A DNA stretch of 64,000 bases, taken from the NCBI GenBank assembly GCA_015060865.1, contig SUXS01000004.1, positions 106,060 through 170,059 on the forward strand, given 5' to 3'. Position numbers and translations under genes: made by a program. Positions 48,486-56,900 of the stretch are shown here, in pieces (position 1 is the stretch's first letter; each line of letters starts with the position of its first letter). The DNA is from Bacteroidales bacterium. GTDB taxonomy: Bacteria > Bacteroidota > Bacteroidia > Bacteroidales > Bacteroidaceae. Under the pieces are notes generated by a model. The model was not told where the DNA came from. It saw only the letters and a program-made list of their open reading frames with translations, and searched no databases.

Positions 48486-50294
48486 TCACTTGTTTTCGTA
48501 CCAGGCCTTGAGTATGTGCCAGGCTTTCTTCTTCTCGCCATCGTCGGAGAGCAGGCCCTTGCGGTTGTAGTAGTCCTGTATGCCGGGGAGCACGCGGCGA
48601 GGTGAGCGGAAGTCCTTGAGTATCCATGGGGTGGTACCTGCCAGTCCGTCTATCTTGTCGAGCATGGAGAGGTTCTCACGGTAGAGGTTTTCCTGAAACT
48701 CCTCGGTCCAGCGCTGGTTCTTCTCACCATGCAGACCATACTTGGCACCACCGCCAAACTCGCTCACTATGACGGGCTTGTCATACGGTATCTCCCAAGT
48801 CATCTTGGCGGCATCGTTGACGTCACGGTACCAGCCGATGTATTGGTTGAACGATACTACATCGACGTACTCGTGCATATTGTCGCGCAGGCGGTTGTGG
48901 TAGTTCGAGGCCGAGCCTACCTCCATGGCCATGGAGATGAGGCGGGTGTCGTCGAGGCTGCGGGCGTGCTGTGCCAGGCGACCGAGAAACTGATCGCGCT
49001 CGGCAGAGTGGGGAGTCTCATTGGCGATAGACCAGATGATTACGTTGGCGCGGTTTTGGTCGCGGCTGATCATGTCGGTGAGCTGGCGCTCGGCATTCTG
49101 GTAGGTTTGCGGGTTGGTCCATGCGATGGTCCAGTATACGGGTATCTCTGACCATACCAGGATGCCCATGCGTTCGGCCTCGCGAATGGTGTATTCGTTG
49201 TGCGGGTAGTGTGCCAGGCGCACGAAGTTGCATCCCAACTCCTTGGCCCAGGTGAGCAGGGTGTGGGCATCAGCGGTAGAGTTGGCACGTCCGCCACCAT
49301 AGGGTTTCTCTTCGTGCATACAGATTCCCTTGAGGAAGATGGGCTCACCGTTGAGTAACAGCTGCTTGCCGTGGGCCTCTATGGTGCGGAAGCCGATGGA
49401 GTCGACCATCACTTCGCTGCCCAGACCTATCTCTACGTGGTAGCGCTTGGGATTCTCAGGCGACCATAGTTGCAGGTTCTTTACCTTTAAGACTGTTTGT
49501 ACGGTGCCGTCGGCTGTGGTGGCCAGCTGCAGCTTCACCTTGAGCTCGGGGATGCTGAGGGTGACGGTCTGTCCGGTCTCGGCCTTGTTGAGCTTGGCGC
49601 TGAAGGTAATCTGCCGTTGGCTCTTCTTGCCTGTAGGGGTCTTGTTGAGGCTCAGCTTGTAGTTCTCTACATAGGTGGGTTCTACGCTCACGAGCATCAC
49701 GTCGCGAGTGATGCCACCGTAGTTCCACCAATCAAAGATCTGTGTGGGCACATCCTCGGCATGGCGCTTGTTGTCGACCTTCACGATGACGGTGTTGCTG
49801 CCATCACGCATAAGGTCGGTGACGTCGTAGTTGAAAGGGGTGAACCCGCCTATGTGGTGCCCTGCTTTGCGTCCGTTGACATATACATGGGTATCGTAGT
49901 TGACGGCACCGAAGTAGAGCAGTGTGCGGTGTCCCTCCTCGGGGTGATATTCGAAGCTGCGCTTCAGCCACACCGTGCCCTCATAGAAGTAGAGCTGCGG
50001 GTCCTGTGTGTTCCAGTCGCCCGGCACGTGCATCGTGGGCGACTTGTCGAAGTCGTACTCAATGAGGTCTTCGGGACGCTTGGGCTTGGCGTCGGCAAAG
50101 AAGCCCCACCGCATGGGGTTCATGCGATAGTCGTAGTAGCCCTCCTCCTGCACGTCGACGATGTAGTTCCACTCTCCGTTCAGTGAGGTAGTTTGTCGGG
50201 CCAGCACATTGGCTACTTGGGGAATCTCTTGGGCTATTGCCGTTGCTGCTAAGAGGCAGGCAATCAGGCATGAAAGGGCAATCTTTTTTATCAT
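48486..50294 (-). CDS. Exported family 2 glycoside hydrolase (beta-glucuronidase/galactosidase type)
   Basis: The start at 50294 (MIKKIALSCLIACLLAATAI) gives the signal peptide; the ORF from 50342 has a non-signal extension. Domains: sugar-binding jelly roll (MHVPGDWNTQDPQLYFYEGT, AVNYDTHVYVNGRKAGHHIG, WWNYGGITRDVML), Ig-like domain and TIM barrel. The acid/base Glu is in IIWSIANETPHS and the nucleophile Glu in PVIVSEFGGGAKYG. At 602 residues it lacks the extra C-terminal domains of LacZ. It is likely a periplasmic enzyme acting on plant or host beta-glycosides. Confidence 0.92.
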   Translation of the reverse strand: MIKKIALSCLIACLLAATAIAQEIPQVANVLARQTTSLNGEWNYIVDVQEEGYYDYRMNPMRWGFFADAKPKRPEDLIEYDFDKSPTMHVPGDWNTQDPQLYFYEGTVWLKRSFEYHPEEGHRTLLYFGAVNYDTHVYVNGRKAGHHIGGFTPFNYDVTDLMRDGSNTVIVKVDNKRHAEDVPTQIFDWWNYGGITRDVMLVSVEPTYVENYKLSLNKTPTGKKSQRQITFSAKLNKAETGQTVTLSIPELKVKLQLATTADGTVQTVLKVKNLQLWSPENPKRYHVEIGLGSEVMVDSIGFRTIEAHGKQLLLNGEPIFLKGICMHEEKPYGGGRANSTADAHTLLTWAKELGCNFVRLAHYPHNEYTIREAERMGILVWSEIPVYWTIAWTNPQTYQNAERQLTDMISRDQNRANVIIWSIANETPHSAERDQFLGRLAQHARSLDDTRLISMAMEVGSASNYHNRLRDNMHEYVDVVSFNQYIGWYRDVNDAAKMTWEIPYDKPVIVSEFGGGAKYGLHGEKNQRWTEEFQENLYRENLSMLDKIDGLAGTTPWILKDFRSPRRVLPGIQDYYNRKGLLSDDGEKKKAWHILKAWYENK

Positions 50295-50379
50295 GTTTAT
50301 GTATGTGTTTGTTGTTAAATGGTGCAGATATATGAGGTTCAATGCTTGTCGTTCTCTATATGTGTCGTTTCATCGGTAG

Positions 50380-50712
50380 TTACGGCAATACTCGTTTCCC
50401 CGCCTCTGTCATCAGGCCTCTTTCTTCGAGGTCTCTGCATCTGTCTATGTTCAGCTGTGTCCAGTGGCTTCTGGGTCGGCGAGGCGAGAGGCGTTGCGCT
50501 AGGCGCCCGTCGGGCAGTCGCTTGAGTGTGCTGTCTATCCAACCGAAGCAGAGCGCCTCCTCCATCACCTCAACGTAGGGAATCGCTGGCCATTCGGGGC
50601 ATTTGCTGCGGTGTGTCACCACCCAGCAGCAGCGCTCCTTGTCATGGTTTGCCGCAAGCCATTGGCGCAGCTCCTCACGCTTCCCGTAGTGTAGCAGATT
50701 GATTACTTCCAT
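50380..50712 (-). pseudogene. YdeI/OmpD-associated-family protein, truncated
   Basis: From 50712 (MEVINLLHYGKREELRQWLA) the frame reads CCWVVTHRSKCPEWPAIPYV, EVMEEALCFGWIDSTLKRLP, AQRLSPRRPRSHWTQLN and stops after LMTEAGKRVLP. Family members of the YdeI-like (bacteriocin protection) group continue for 70-90 more residues, so this gene has lost its C-terminal half. A GTG at 50724 overlaps the reductase stop and is an alternative start. It lies directly behind copy 2 of the RibD-like gene. Confidence 0.7.
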
Positions 50713-50720
50713 ACGCACCC

Positions 50721-51389
50721 TCACACCTTATACTTTGCCCAGATGGTCTCGCCCATCCTCTCCACGCTCATCAGCTGCAGCTTGGTGGGAGCGATGTCGG
50801 CATCCAGGCCATCAAATGCGGCCGCCATGCCCTTGCGACCATCGATGCCCGGGCACCACATCATGCTCACCTCGTCGAGCAATCCGGCTTTCAGGAAAGC
50901 GGCATTGATATTGCCTCCACCTGTTACGCTCAGTCGCTCCACGTTGAACTCCCTGCGAAGAATTTCCATAGCTCTTGGCAAGTCTATTCCGGCTTTTCCC
51001 GTTGCCACCCATGATATCTGTTGCTTGATCAGGGAGTCGTGATACTCCTTCGGACAATCCTCTGAGGTGATGACCAAGAGCGGCATGCCGTCAAACTCGT
51101 TTTGTGGCCAGCGCAGCTTGCCCATCGTGTCAATGGCTACGATATACCCCTTGGCCTCGATGGCTGCGTGATACTGCTCGTCGCCAATGGGCGATTTGTC
51201 TTCGGCTGCGAAGGGCTCTGGCAGTGCATAATGCATCTGCATGGTCACTCTCCCCATCAATGTCGATGGGCAATCCAGCAGGTCCAGTGCCTCGTAATAC
51301 TCGTCGCCGCCCTCGATCTGTTCCGTCACGTCACAATCGATGCGTCCGTCAAGGAGCGACATCATGTGGCAAATAATGTATGGTCTCAT
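50721..51389 (-). CDS. RibD C-terminal/DHFR-like reductase, copy 2
   Basis: A 222-residue paralogue of the 45352 gene, differing at only about 17 residues, mostly conservative: MRPYIICHMMSLLDGRID, STLMGRVTMQMHYALPEPFA, LSVTGGGNINAAFLKAGLLD. The shared upstream TATATATTGTTGTTCT and the shared 3' flank mark the duplicated unit of about 700 bp. Unlike copy 1, this copy is coupled (overlap) to the YdeI-like remnant, so it may be the older location. Reductase substrate unknown. Confidence 0.85.
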   Translation of the reverse strand: MRPYIICHMMSLLDGRIDCDVTEQIEGGDEYYEALDLLDCPSTLMGRVTMQMHYALPEPFAAEDKSPIGDEQYHAAIEAKGYIVAIDTMGKLRWPQNEFDGMPLLVITSEDCPKEYHDSLIKQQISWVATGKAGIDLPRAMEILRREFNVERLSVTGGGNINAAFLKAGLLDEVSMMWCPGIDGRKGMAAAFDGLDADIAPTKLQLMSVERMGETIWAKYKV

Positions 51390-51608
51390 CGTACTACTTT
51401 ATATATTGTTGTTCTATGTAATGTCAGTAGGGAGAAATTGGAAGGTGAGGTAATGTTTCTTCTGTTATTCGAGTGTCCAAAAGCCAATGGCTAATGGCCA
51501 GTAGCTTGTAGCTCTGCTGCATATGCGCTTGTTTTTACTTTCTGGAGGTGTATAAAAACCACCTTACTCAAAATTAAACGAGACAGCACCGCTCACTTCC
51601 TTAATTCC

Positions 51609-53006
51609 TTATTCGGCATCAAACAAACCCTTATCTTTTAAGAGTTTTATTTCTTTGTCAAAGTCTGAAAGGTATTCTCTATCTTGAATGATACGGAACT
51701 TATCGTATTCAGCGTATGCCTTTTCCTTAGCCTGCTCTGTTGATATGGCACCAGCATTATTTAATTTCTCATAGCCATACATCGTCAAAAAATCATCCAG
51801 CTTCTTTTTCCAATCGGCCATCGTGAAGGGTATCTGCTGCGATGCGAGTGACTCCGCTAAATCCAGGAAACTCGTTGATAGGCGATCAAGTGCAATAACC
51901 TCTTTATCTGAAAGATAGTTCTTGGCAACAATGGTGTCAGACCTTTGCACCCTGCCATCAGGAGCATTCTTCCAGGTGGTGAGTCCCATATGAGGCATCT
52001 CGGCATCGGCTCTTGAATAGATGATTTCAGCTGCTGTCTGATGGGTAACAGCCCAATGCATCATATTCTGCACCATCTTGAAGAAGAGTTGAGTTGTCTC
52101 TGCCTTTGGATCATAGTCGGCACTACACTCAGCATATACATCGGTAATTTTCTGATAGTATCGACGTTCCGAAGCCCTAATCTCTCGGATGCGTTCCAAC
52201 AAGTCATCGAAGTAATCCTTGCCGAAATGCTTGCCCTGCTTCAATCGTTCATCATCAAGAACAAAGCCTTTAACAATCATTTCCTTCAGAACAGATGTCG
52301 CCCATATTCTGAACTGAGTGGCCTGATAACTATTTACACGATAGCCTACGGCAATGATTGCATCAAGATTGTATAGCATCTGAGGACGATTAACCTCCCT
52401 ATCCCCTTCCATTTGAACTATCCCAATTTTTCGGATAGTTGCTGATTCTTGCAGTTCGCCGGACTCAAATATCTGTGCGAGATGATAATTCACAGTCCTT
52501 ACATCCACATCATACAATTCAGCCATGCGCTTTTGCGACATCCAGAAGGTTTCATTGTTGAAGACAACTTCAATACGAGCTTCTCCTTGCTTCGTTTTAT
52601 ATAATAAGATATTGGATGATAGCGTATTAATAGCAAGCTCTGTGGTCGTCACTTCCTGCTTGAAATACTCTCTTGCAATTTGCACCTGAGGCTTTTTCCC
52701 GTCAGCATTCTCTGCTATAATTAGACAAGCCATGCGTGATAAATGCATATTCTCAACCTTGCGAAAAGTGCCAGAACCCAACTTAACCATTTCAACCGTT
52801 TGGTTAAAATGGTCAGCTGTTTTCATACCTTTATTATTGGCTACCGCAATAGCCTTATTCAGAATTCGGGTAAACTTCTGATAGGTACTATACCCAAGGG
52901 CATTGCCCAACTCTCTTGATGTCCAATACTCTTGTCCGTCCTCTGTCGTTCTTTTTATCTGCTCAAAGTCAGAGTACATCGGTGATATGTTGTTACTTTC
53001 ACTCAT
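51609..53006 (-). CDS. DinD/RhuM fusion protein
   Basis: A 465-residue protein. Residues about 10-135 resemble DinD/Bro-type domains (FEQIKRTTEDGQEYWTSREL, LGYSTYQKFTRILNKAI, LSRMACLIIAENADGKKP). Residues about 145-460 are a RhuM domain (VVFNNETFWMSQKRMAELYD, NRPQMLYNLDAIIAVGYRVN, FRIWATSVLKEMIVKGFVLD). RhuM proteins sit in restriction and pathogenicity islands; function is unknown. A -7 box TAACTTTG (53012-53019) lies so close to the first ATG that the second Met (52979, MYSDFEQIKR) may be the true start. The first 20 codons are repeated at 54031, flanking the Fic gene. Confidence 0.85.
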   Translation of the reverse strand: MSESNNISPMYSDFEQIKRTTEDGQEYWTSRELGNALGYSTYQKFTRILNKAIAVANNKGMKTADHFNQTVEMVKLGSGTFRKVENMHLSRMACLIIAENADGKKPQVQIAREYFKQEVTTTELAINTLSSNILLYKTKQGEARIEVVFNNETFWMSQKRMAELYDVDVRTVNYHLAQIFESGELQESATIRKIGIVQMEGDREVNRPQMLYNLDAIIAVGYRVNSYQATQFRIWATSVLKEMIVKGFVLDDERLKQGKHFGKDYFDDLLERIREIRASERRYYQKITDVYAECSADYDPKAETTQLFFKMVQNMMHWAVTHQTAAEIIYSRADAEMPHMGLTTWKNAPDGRVQRSDTIVAKNYLSDKEVIALDRLSTSFLDLAESLASQQIPFTMADWKKKLDDFLTMYGYEKLNNAGAISTEQAKEKAYAEYDKFRIIQDREYLSDFDKEIKLLKDKGLFDAE

Positions 53007-53019
53007 AATGCAAAGTTAA
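52954..53019. repeat. 66-bp direct repeat, copy 1 (RhuM start)
   Basis: Covers the promoter -7 box and first 17 codons of the RhuM gene. It matches 53979-54044 at 65 of 66 positions, offset 1025 bp. Confidence 0.9.
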
Positions 53020-53062
53020 TATATTCTTCGGCTTTACCTCAACTTTCAAGGTCAATATCCTT

Positions 53063-53938
53063 TTACTCCTCCTGCTCGTAGTAGTACGAGTAGTCGATAC
53101 CTTTCATAAAGGTTTCGCGGTCGTTTATTTTATCGGTCAGTGCATCTTTTAAGAGTGCATGGATGCGGCTGCTATCCGTATGGCTTGCTATCATGGCATC
53201 AAGATAGTCCTTTTTGTCTATCTTGCTCCAATCCACACACATCTTCATGCGTTTCTTGAAAATCAAATCAAGCCAAATGCGTGTGCTGCGACCATTTCCC
53301 TCCATAAACGGATGTGCGGCATTCATCTCCACATACTTGTCAACAATCTCGTCAAAAGTCGTTTCGGGCATTTCCTCAACAATCTTTAGATAATTGTGCA
53401 GATGCTCCGCCAAGCAAAACAGCGTATTGCCCTTGGCTATCGTCTTTGTGCGTATTTTCCCAGCAAAGTCGTAGAGGCCGCCAAAGAGATAGGCATGTAT
53501 CTGCTGTAATGATTTTACCTTGCCCACATCTTTGTCCGCCACAAGGTCGCTTTCCCATAGGGTATATGCCTTCTTGCGGCTCTGTCCGTCGATGGTATTG
53601 TCGCTGTATGTAAACCAATCAAGAAACTCATTAGCTTTATTGTTGGGATAGTGCTTTGCCAATATCTGTACACACTCATTGTCGAGTGCGTCGGCTGCAC
53701 GTTTCTTGCCATCGGGTGCCTCAAATTTGAAGTCGTGAGTGACGCTCACGAGTTGAACCCCATCGGCTGTCAGTTTCTTTTTAAGCCAACGCCAATAGTT
53801 ACCCGCCTTGACATAGTCTGTCTCTTCATTGATTGCCCGAATGAGGTCAATAGCCGAAAACCACCACTTGGATTTCTCTTCGTCCCAAATGGCTCGCACC
53901 TCGCGGTCTTTATAGAATCTGATGGATAATTTTGACAT
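53063..53938 (-). CDS. Bro-N/Fic fusion protein
   Basis: A 291-residue protein. The N-terminal 110 residues resemble Bro-N (VRAIWDEEKSKWWFSAIDLI, KKKLTADGVQLVSVTHDFKF, DNECVQILAKHYP). The Fic domain follows (about 125-260) with the catalytic motif HPFMEGNGRSTR. Fic proteins transfer AMP or other nucleotides to target hydroxyls and can be toxins. I see no clear inhibitory (S/T)xxxE(G/N) helix, so control may come from another protein. The gene sits alone in a 1025-bp unit bounded by 66-bp direct repeats. Confidence 0.88.
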   Translation of the reverse strand: MSKLSIRFYKDREVRAIWDEEKSKWWFSAIDLIRAINEETDYVKAGNYWRWLKKKLTADGVQLVSVTHDFKFEAPDGKKRAADALDNECVQILAKHYPNNKANEFLDWFTYSDNTIDGQSRKKAYTLWESDLVADKDVGKVKSLQQIHAYLFGGLYDFAGKIRTKTIAKGNTLFCLAEHLHNYLKIVEEMPETTFDEIVDKYVEMNAAHPFMEGNGRSTRIWLDLIFKKRMKMCVDWSKIDKKDYLDAMIASHTDSSRIHALLKDALTDKINDRETFMKGIDYSYYYEQEE

Positions 53939-53959
53939 ACAATCTTATAATTTACTTTG

Positions 53960-54031
53960 TTATAAGTTTCTATCAATCTTTATCTGCTCAAAGTCAGAGT
54001 ACATCGGTGATATGTTGTTACTTTCACTCAT
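53960..54031 (-). pseudogene. 23-codon orphan copy of the RhuM gene start
   Basis: The frame reads MSESNNISPMYSDFEQIK, identical to the RhuM N-terminus, then IDRNL and a stop. It ends 21 bp before the Fic start and has its own upstream -7 box TAACTTTG (54037-54044). It is a duplication scar or a leader peptide for the Fic gene. Confidence 0.65.
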
Positions 54032-54044
54032 ATTGCAAAGTTAA
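53979..54044. repeat. 66-bp direct repeat, copy 2 (upstream of Fic)
   Basis: Partner of 52954-53019. The only difference is one A/T base next to the start codon. Confidence 0.9.
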
Positions 54045-54229
54045 CACTTTTTCTGTATAGAACACCCATGCTCACTAAAAACATTTCTGGGCAACGGTCC
54101 TACCTCCAGATTCTATTACTCCATCCTTGCGATATTTCCGAGCGAAGGGACGGGCGGACGATTTCATGAATTGCCTTTAGCTCCTACGGGCGGCGACCTA
54201 AAGTTGCTCAGAGGCTGAGTTCAGTTATC

Positions 54230-55924
54230 TTATTTGAGATATGTATTGATGAGCAATTCGCTTAATCTATCTCGATTGCTTTTTTCTTGCAAATATTCAT
54301 ATAAATCATCCTCCAAAACAGCAAATATTTCTCTCCTTAAAGTTTGGGTGGAATATATTGGTTTTATATTTCCTACTAACTCCCCATTCATATAGTACAA
54401 GTACCAGAATGGTTCACTCTTCATATGCCAATACGGAGTCGCAATTTTAGGAGAAAATAGTGAAGTATTCTTGACGTATTGCTTCCATTTTTCATTAAAT
54501 AAATCTTCCAAGCGTTCAGTTAGCTCAATCTTATTTTCCTTTATGAATCGTCGTTCTATTGAGTCGATGACAGATAATAACAATATAGCTTTATGTGGAG
54601 CTTTTCTTCCTTTATTAGAGGCTACAGTCAGTGATGTCAATTGCTTCTCTATTTCATTAAGAGCAAAATCACAAGTGTCATCTGTCGACTTCGAAGGAGG
54701 AGGACTAGTCAGAACTTGCTTAAAAACCCCAATAGTTTTATAGAAACAGTCATCATCTTCACGCAATGTTATAACCTCGTAATCATGATTTAATGGATAT
54801 AGATTTATTTGTGAGTGTGACCATATCTCACCATCAAAACTCTTAACACTTTCATATTTCTTGATTGTATAACGAGCATTGTAATCTCCATCAATATTGT
54901 GACATTGAGTTAAAACAATTTCACCATTTCTACTACCTCCTCTATACCATTGAAACAAGCACAAATCTCCATCGTTAATTTTTGGGGTCATAGAGTCGCC
55001 TTTTGCATAAACTATAAAATAATCATTGCCTCTAAGGCTTACACCATATTCAGCTACATCTATCCAACCTTCTTGTTCTGGTTTTTCGTCATTATCAAAA
55101 TATCCACAAGCTGCACGAACGGAATAAATGGGGACAAAACCTACTCTGAACTCATCATATATTTTATGCTTGAAAACTTCTCTATAAGTTCCATGCAAGA
55201 TATTGCTTACAATACTCTTATCCTTACCTATATACTTGGGATATAAAAAATTATGCCTAACTATGGATTCATTGTCCATAGCATCAAAGCAAAATGATAT
55301 CAACTTTAAGACACTTCCTGATCGTCTACCTTGTGTCGAAGGAGACAAATCAAGCATGTAATCTAATAGATTCACATCCTTATGTTGTATCCTTCGTATT
55401 ATATCTGCATATAAGGAATTACGTAATAGAACTCTGGATATAAAAGCGGCTTTCATATCTGGAGTCAATTCATTATATGTATATCCGTAGCAAGAGAGAT
55501 ACCATCTATCGTAATATTCAAAAGCTAGACCTAACTGACAAGCCGTCTTAACTTGGTTTTCTCCATATTTAACCCAAGCCACATGGTTAGGCGTTCTTAT
55601 GTACTTTTCAAAAACGTGAGATTGACCGATTTCCAAAAATGATTTACCTCTATTTTCATCTTCACACAACACGCAACACATATCTTCTGTACAAGCCTCA
55701 AAAGAACTGCTTTGTGTTATGTCGCTTGCAGAAATGAATGAGTTTGTATTATGGGTATTAATATACTGAACAAACTCGGAATAAGGTATATTGATGAGAT
55801 TCTGTATAAAATTTTGTATACGCTCGAAGGGGACGATAAAATCAATATCATCCAATATCATCTCATGGATATCGTTTTCGTATGCCCTAGAGAAAAAAAT
55901 ATTTAGCAACTCATCAGTGGTCAT
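54230..55924 (-). CDS. S24 (LexA-type) peptidase fused to a ScoMcrA-like DNA-binding domain
   Basis: The ATG at 55924 is preferred to the TTG at 55927. Residues 1-260 are unassigned (GQSHVFEKYIRTPNHVAWVK, YDRWYLSCYGYTYNEL). Residues about 262-400 are a LexA-type S24 domain with catalytic Ser311 in YAKGDSMTPKINDGDLC and Lys in ARYTIKKYE. Residues about 425-564 match the N-terminal domain of many HNH enzymes (RKAPHKAILLLSVIDSIE, ATPYWHMKSEPFWYLYYM, RDRLSELLINTYL), the sulfur-binding domain of ScoMcrA; no HNH follows. A self-cleaving sensor that reads modified DNA is a reasonable guess, not shown. Last gene of a six-gene operon. Confidence 0.75.
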   Translation of the reverse strand: MTTDELLNIFFSRAYENDIHEMILDDIDFIVPFERIQNFIQNLINIPYSEFVQYINTHNTNSFISASDITQSSSFEACTEDMCCVLCEDENRGKSFLEIGQSHVFEKYIRTPNHVAWVKYGENQVKTACQLGLAFEYYDRWYLSCYGYTYNELTPDMKAAFISRVLLRNSLYADIIRRIQHKDVNLLDYMLDLSPSTQGRRSGSVLKLISFCFDAMDNESIVRHNFLYPKYIGKDKSIVSNILHGTYREVFKHKIYDEFRVGFVPIYSVRAACGYFDNDEKPEQEGWIDVAEYGVSLRGNDYFIVYAKGDSMTPKINDGDLCLFQWYRGGSRNGEIVLTQCHNIDGDYNARYTIKKYESVKSFDGEIWSHSQINLYPLNHDYEVITLREDDDCFYKTIGVFKQVLTSPPPSKSTDDTCDFALNEIEKQLTSLTVASNKGRKAPHKAILLLSVIDSIERRFIKENKIELTERLEDLFNEKWKQYVKNTSLFSPKIATPYWHMKSEPFWYLYYMNGELVGNIKPIYSTQTLRREIFAVLEDDLYEYLQEKSNRDRLSELLINTYLK

Positions 55925-55927
55925 CAA

Positions 55928-56896
55928 TTATCCCAACATAGTATCTATAAGAGTCTTTATCTTTTTCAATGTAAAGTTCAGTTCGACATCTCCACGATTT
56001 TCTTTCAATGCAACTTGTTCTTTATTTATAAAGTTAAAGAACGTTTCAACCTTTGCATTTAATGATGCCAATTTTGTCTCATTACTTACCAACTCAACGG
56101 CCGCGTCAATTGTTATATCACCATTCAGAACATCGGTAATTGCTTCCACCGAGTTCTCTCCTTTTGATTTAGCAAGTGTTCCGTATTTTCGGATATCAGC
56201 AGCACGGTCCACCTCATCGTTCTTTATCTTTTCAATGAGTTTTTGCTTGAACTCCATCGTTGGATTATTTTCATCGTATTTTCTGATATCTCTATTTTTT
56301 AACAACTCGAAATAATAGCTCCACTTAGTTGGGTTCATGTCATCTGCCGCCATCATTTCCTTATATACTTCAATAGATAGTTTAGCATCAGAGACTCTTA
56401 TTCCCAATTCTTGAGCAATAGCATCAATGGGCTTACGTGATTTCTCAATTCTTCGTACAAGAAAACCTGCCTGTTCATATGGGCTCCAAGGTGTCTTACC
56501 GACTAGGTGCAAAGTGCCAAGCAATGAGGTAACAACATCGTCTGAGGTATCGTCAGGCAACACGTTACACTTTATCTTTCCCCACTTTATAGGGTCTTCT
56601 GAAGCCAGTATGCGGTATGCAGCCAATCGGCTATTACCTTCTAATACAACATTGCGACGTACTATTATAGGTTCTAACAAGCCACCATTAGCCTTAATAC
56701 TATCCTTCAGCGTTTTTACGTGGTCATGCGCCTTCATCTGTTTCTCAATCTCTGGTTGAGTGGGCGATTCTCCTAAATCCTGAAGTATAGTATATATTCT
56801 CGGATTTTCACTATAAAACAGAAGTTGTGCTTGTGGTAACTCTACTTCTTTAGCATCTACTTGCTGATTACCGATAATGATTTTTCTAACAGACAT
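55928..56896 (-). CDS. ParB-like protein 2 of the operon
   Basis: A 322-residue protein. The ParB N-terminal pattern is visible: SENPRIYTIL, VKTLKDSIKANGGLLEPIIV and VVLEGNSRLAAYRILASED, followed by an alpha-helical part with RVSDAKLSIEVYK, a helix-turn-helix, and a Lys/Glu-rich C-terminus. ParB/Srx-type domains bind nucleotides (CTP) or cleave DNA. It overlaps nothing: the SNF2 stop lies 4 bp upstream and the S24 start 3 bp downstream. It is a distant paralogue of the protein at 58786. Confidence 0.82.
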   Translation of the reverse strand: MSVRKIIIGNQQVDAKEVELPQAQLLFYSENPRIYTILQDLGESPTQPEIEKQMKAHDHVKTLKDSIKANGGLLEPIIVRRNVVLEGNSRLAAYRILASEDPIKWGKIKCNVLPDDTSDDVVTSLLGTLHLVGKTPWSPYEQAGFLVRRIEKSRKPIDAIAQELGIRVSDAKLSIEVYKEMMAADDMNPTKWSYYFELLKNRDIRKYDENNPTMEFKQKLIEKIKNDEVDRAADIRKYGTLAKSKGENSVEAITDVLNGDITIDAAVELVSNETKLASLNAKVETFFNFINKEQVALKENRGDVELNFTLKKIKTLIDTMLG

Positions 56897-56900
56897 ATCG

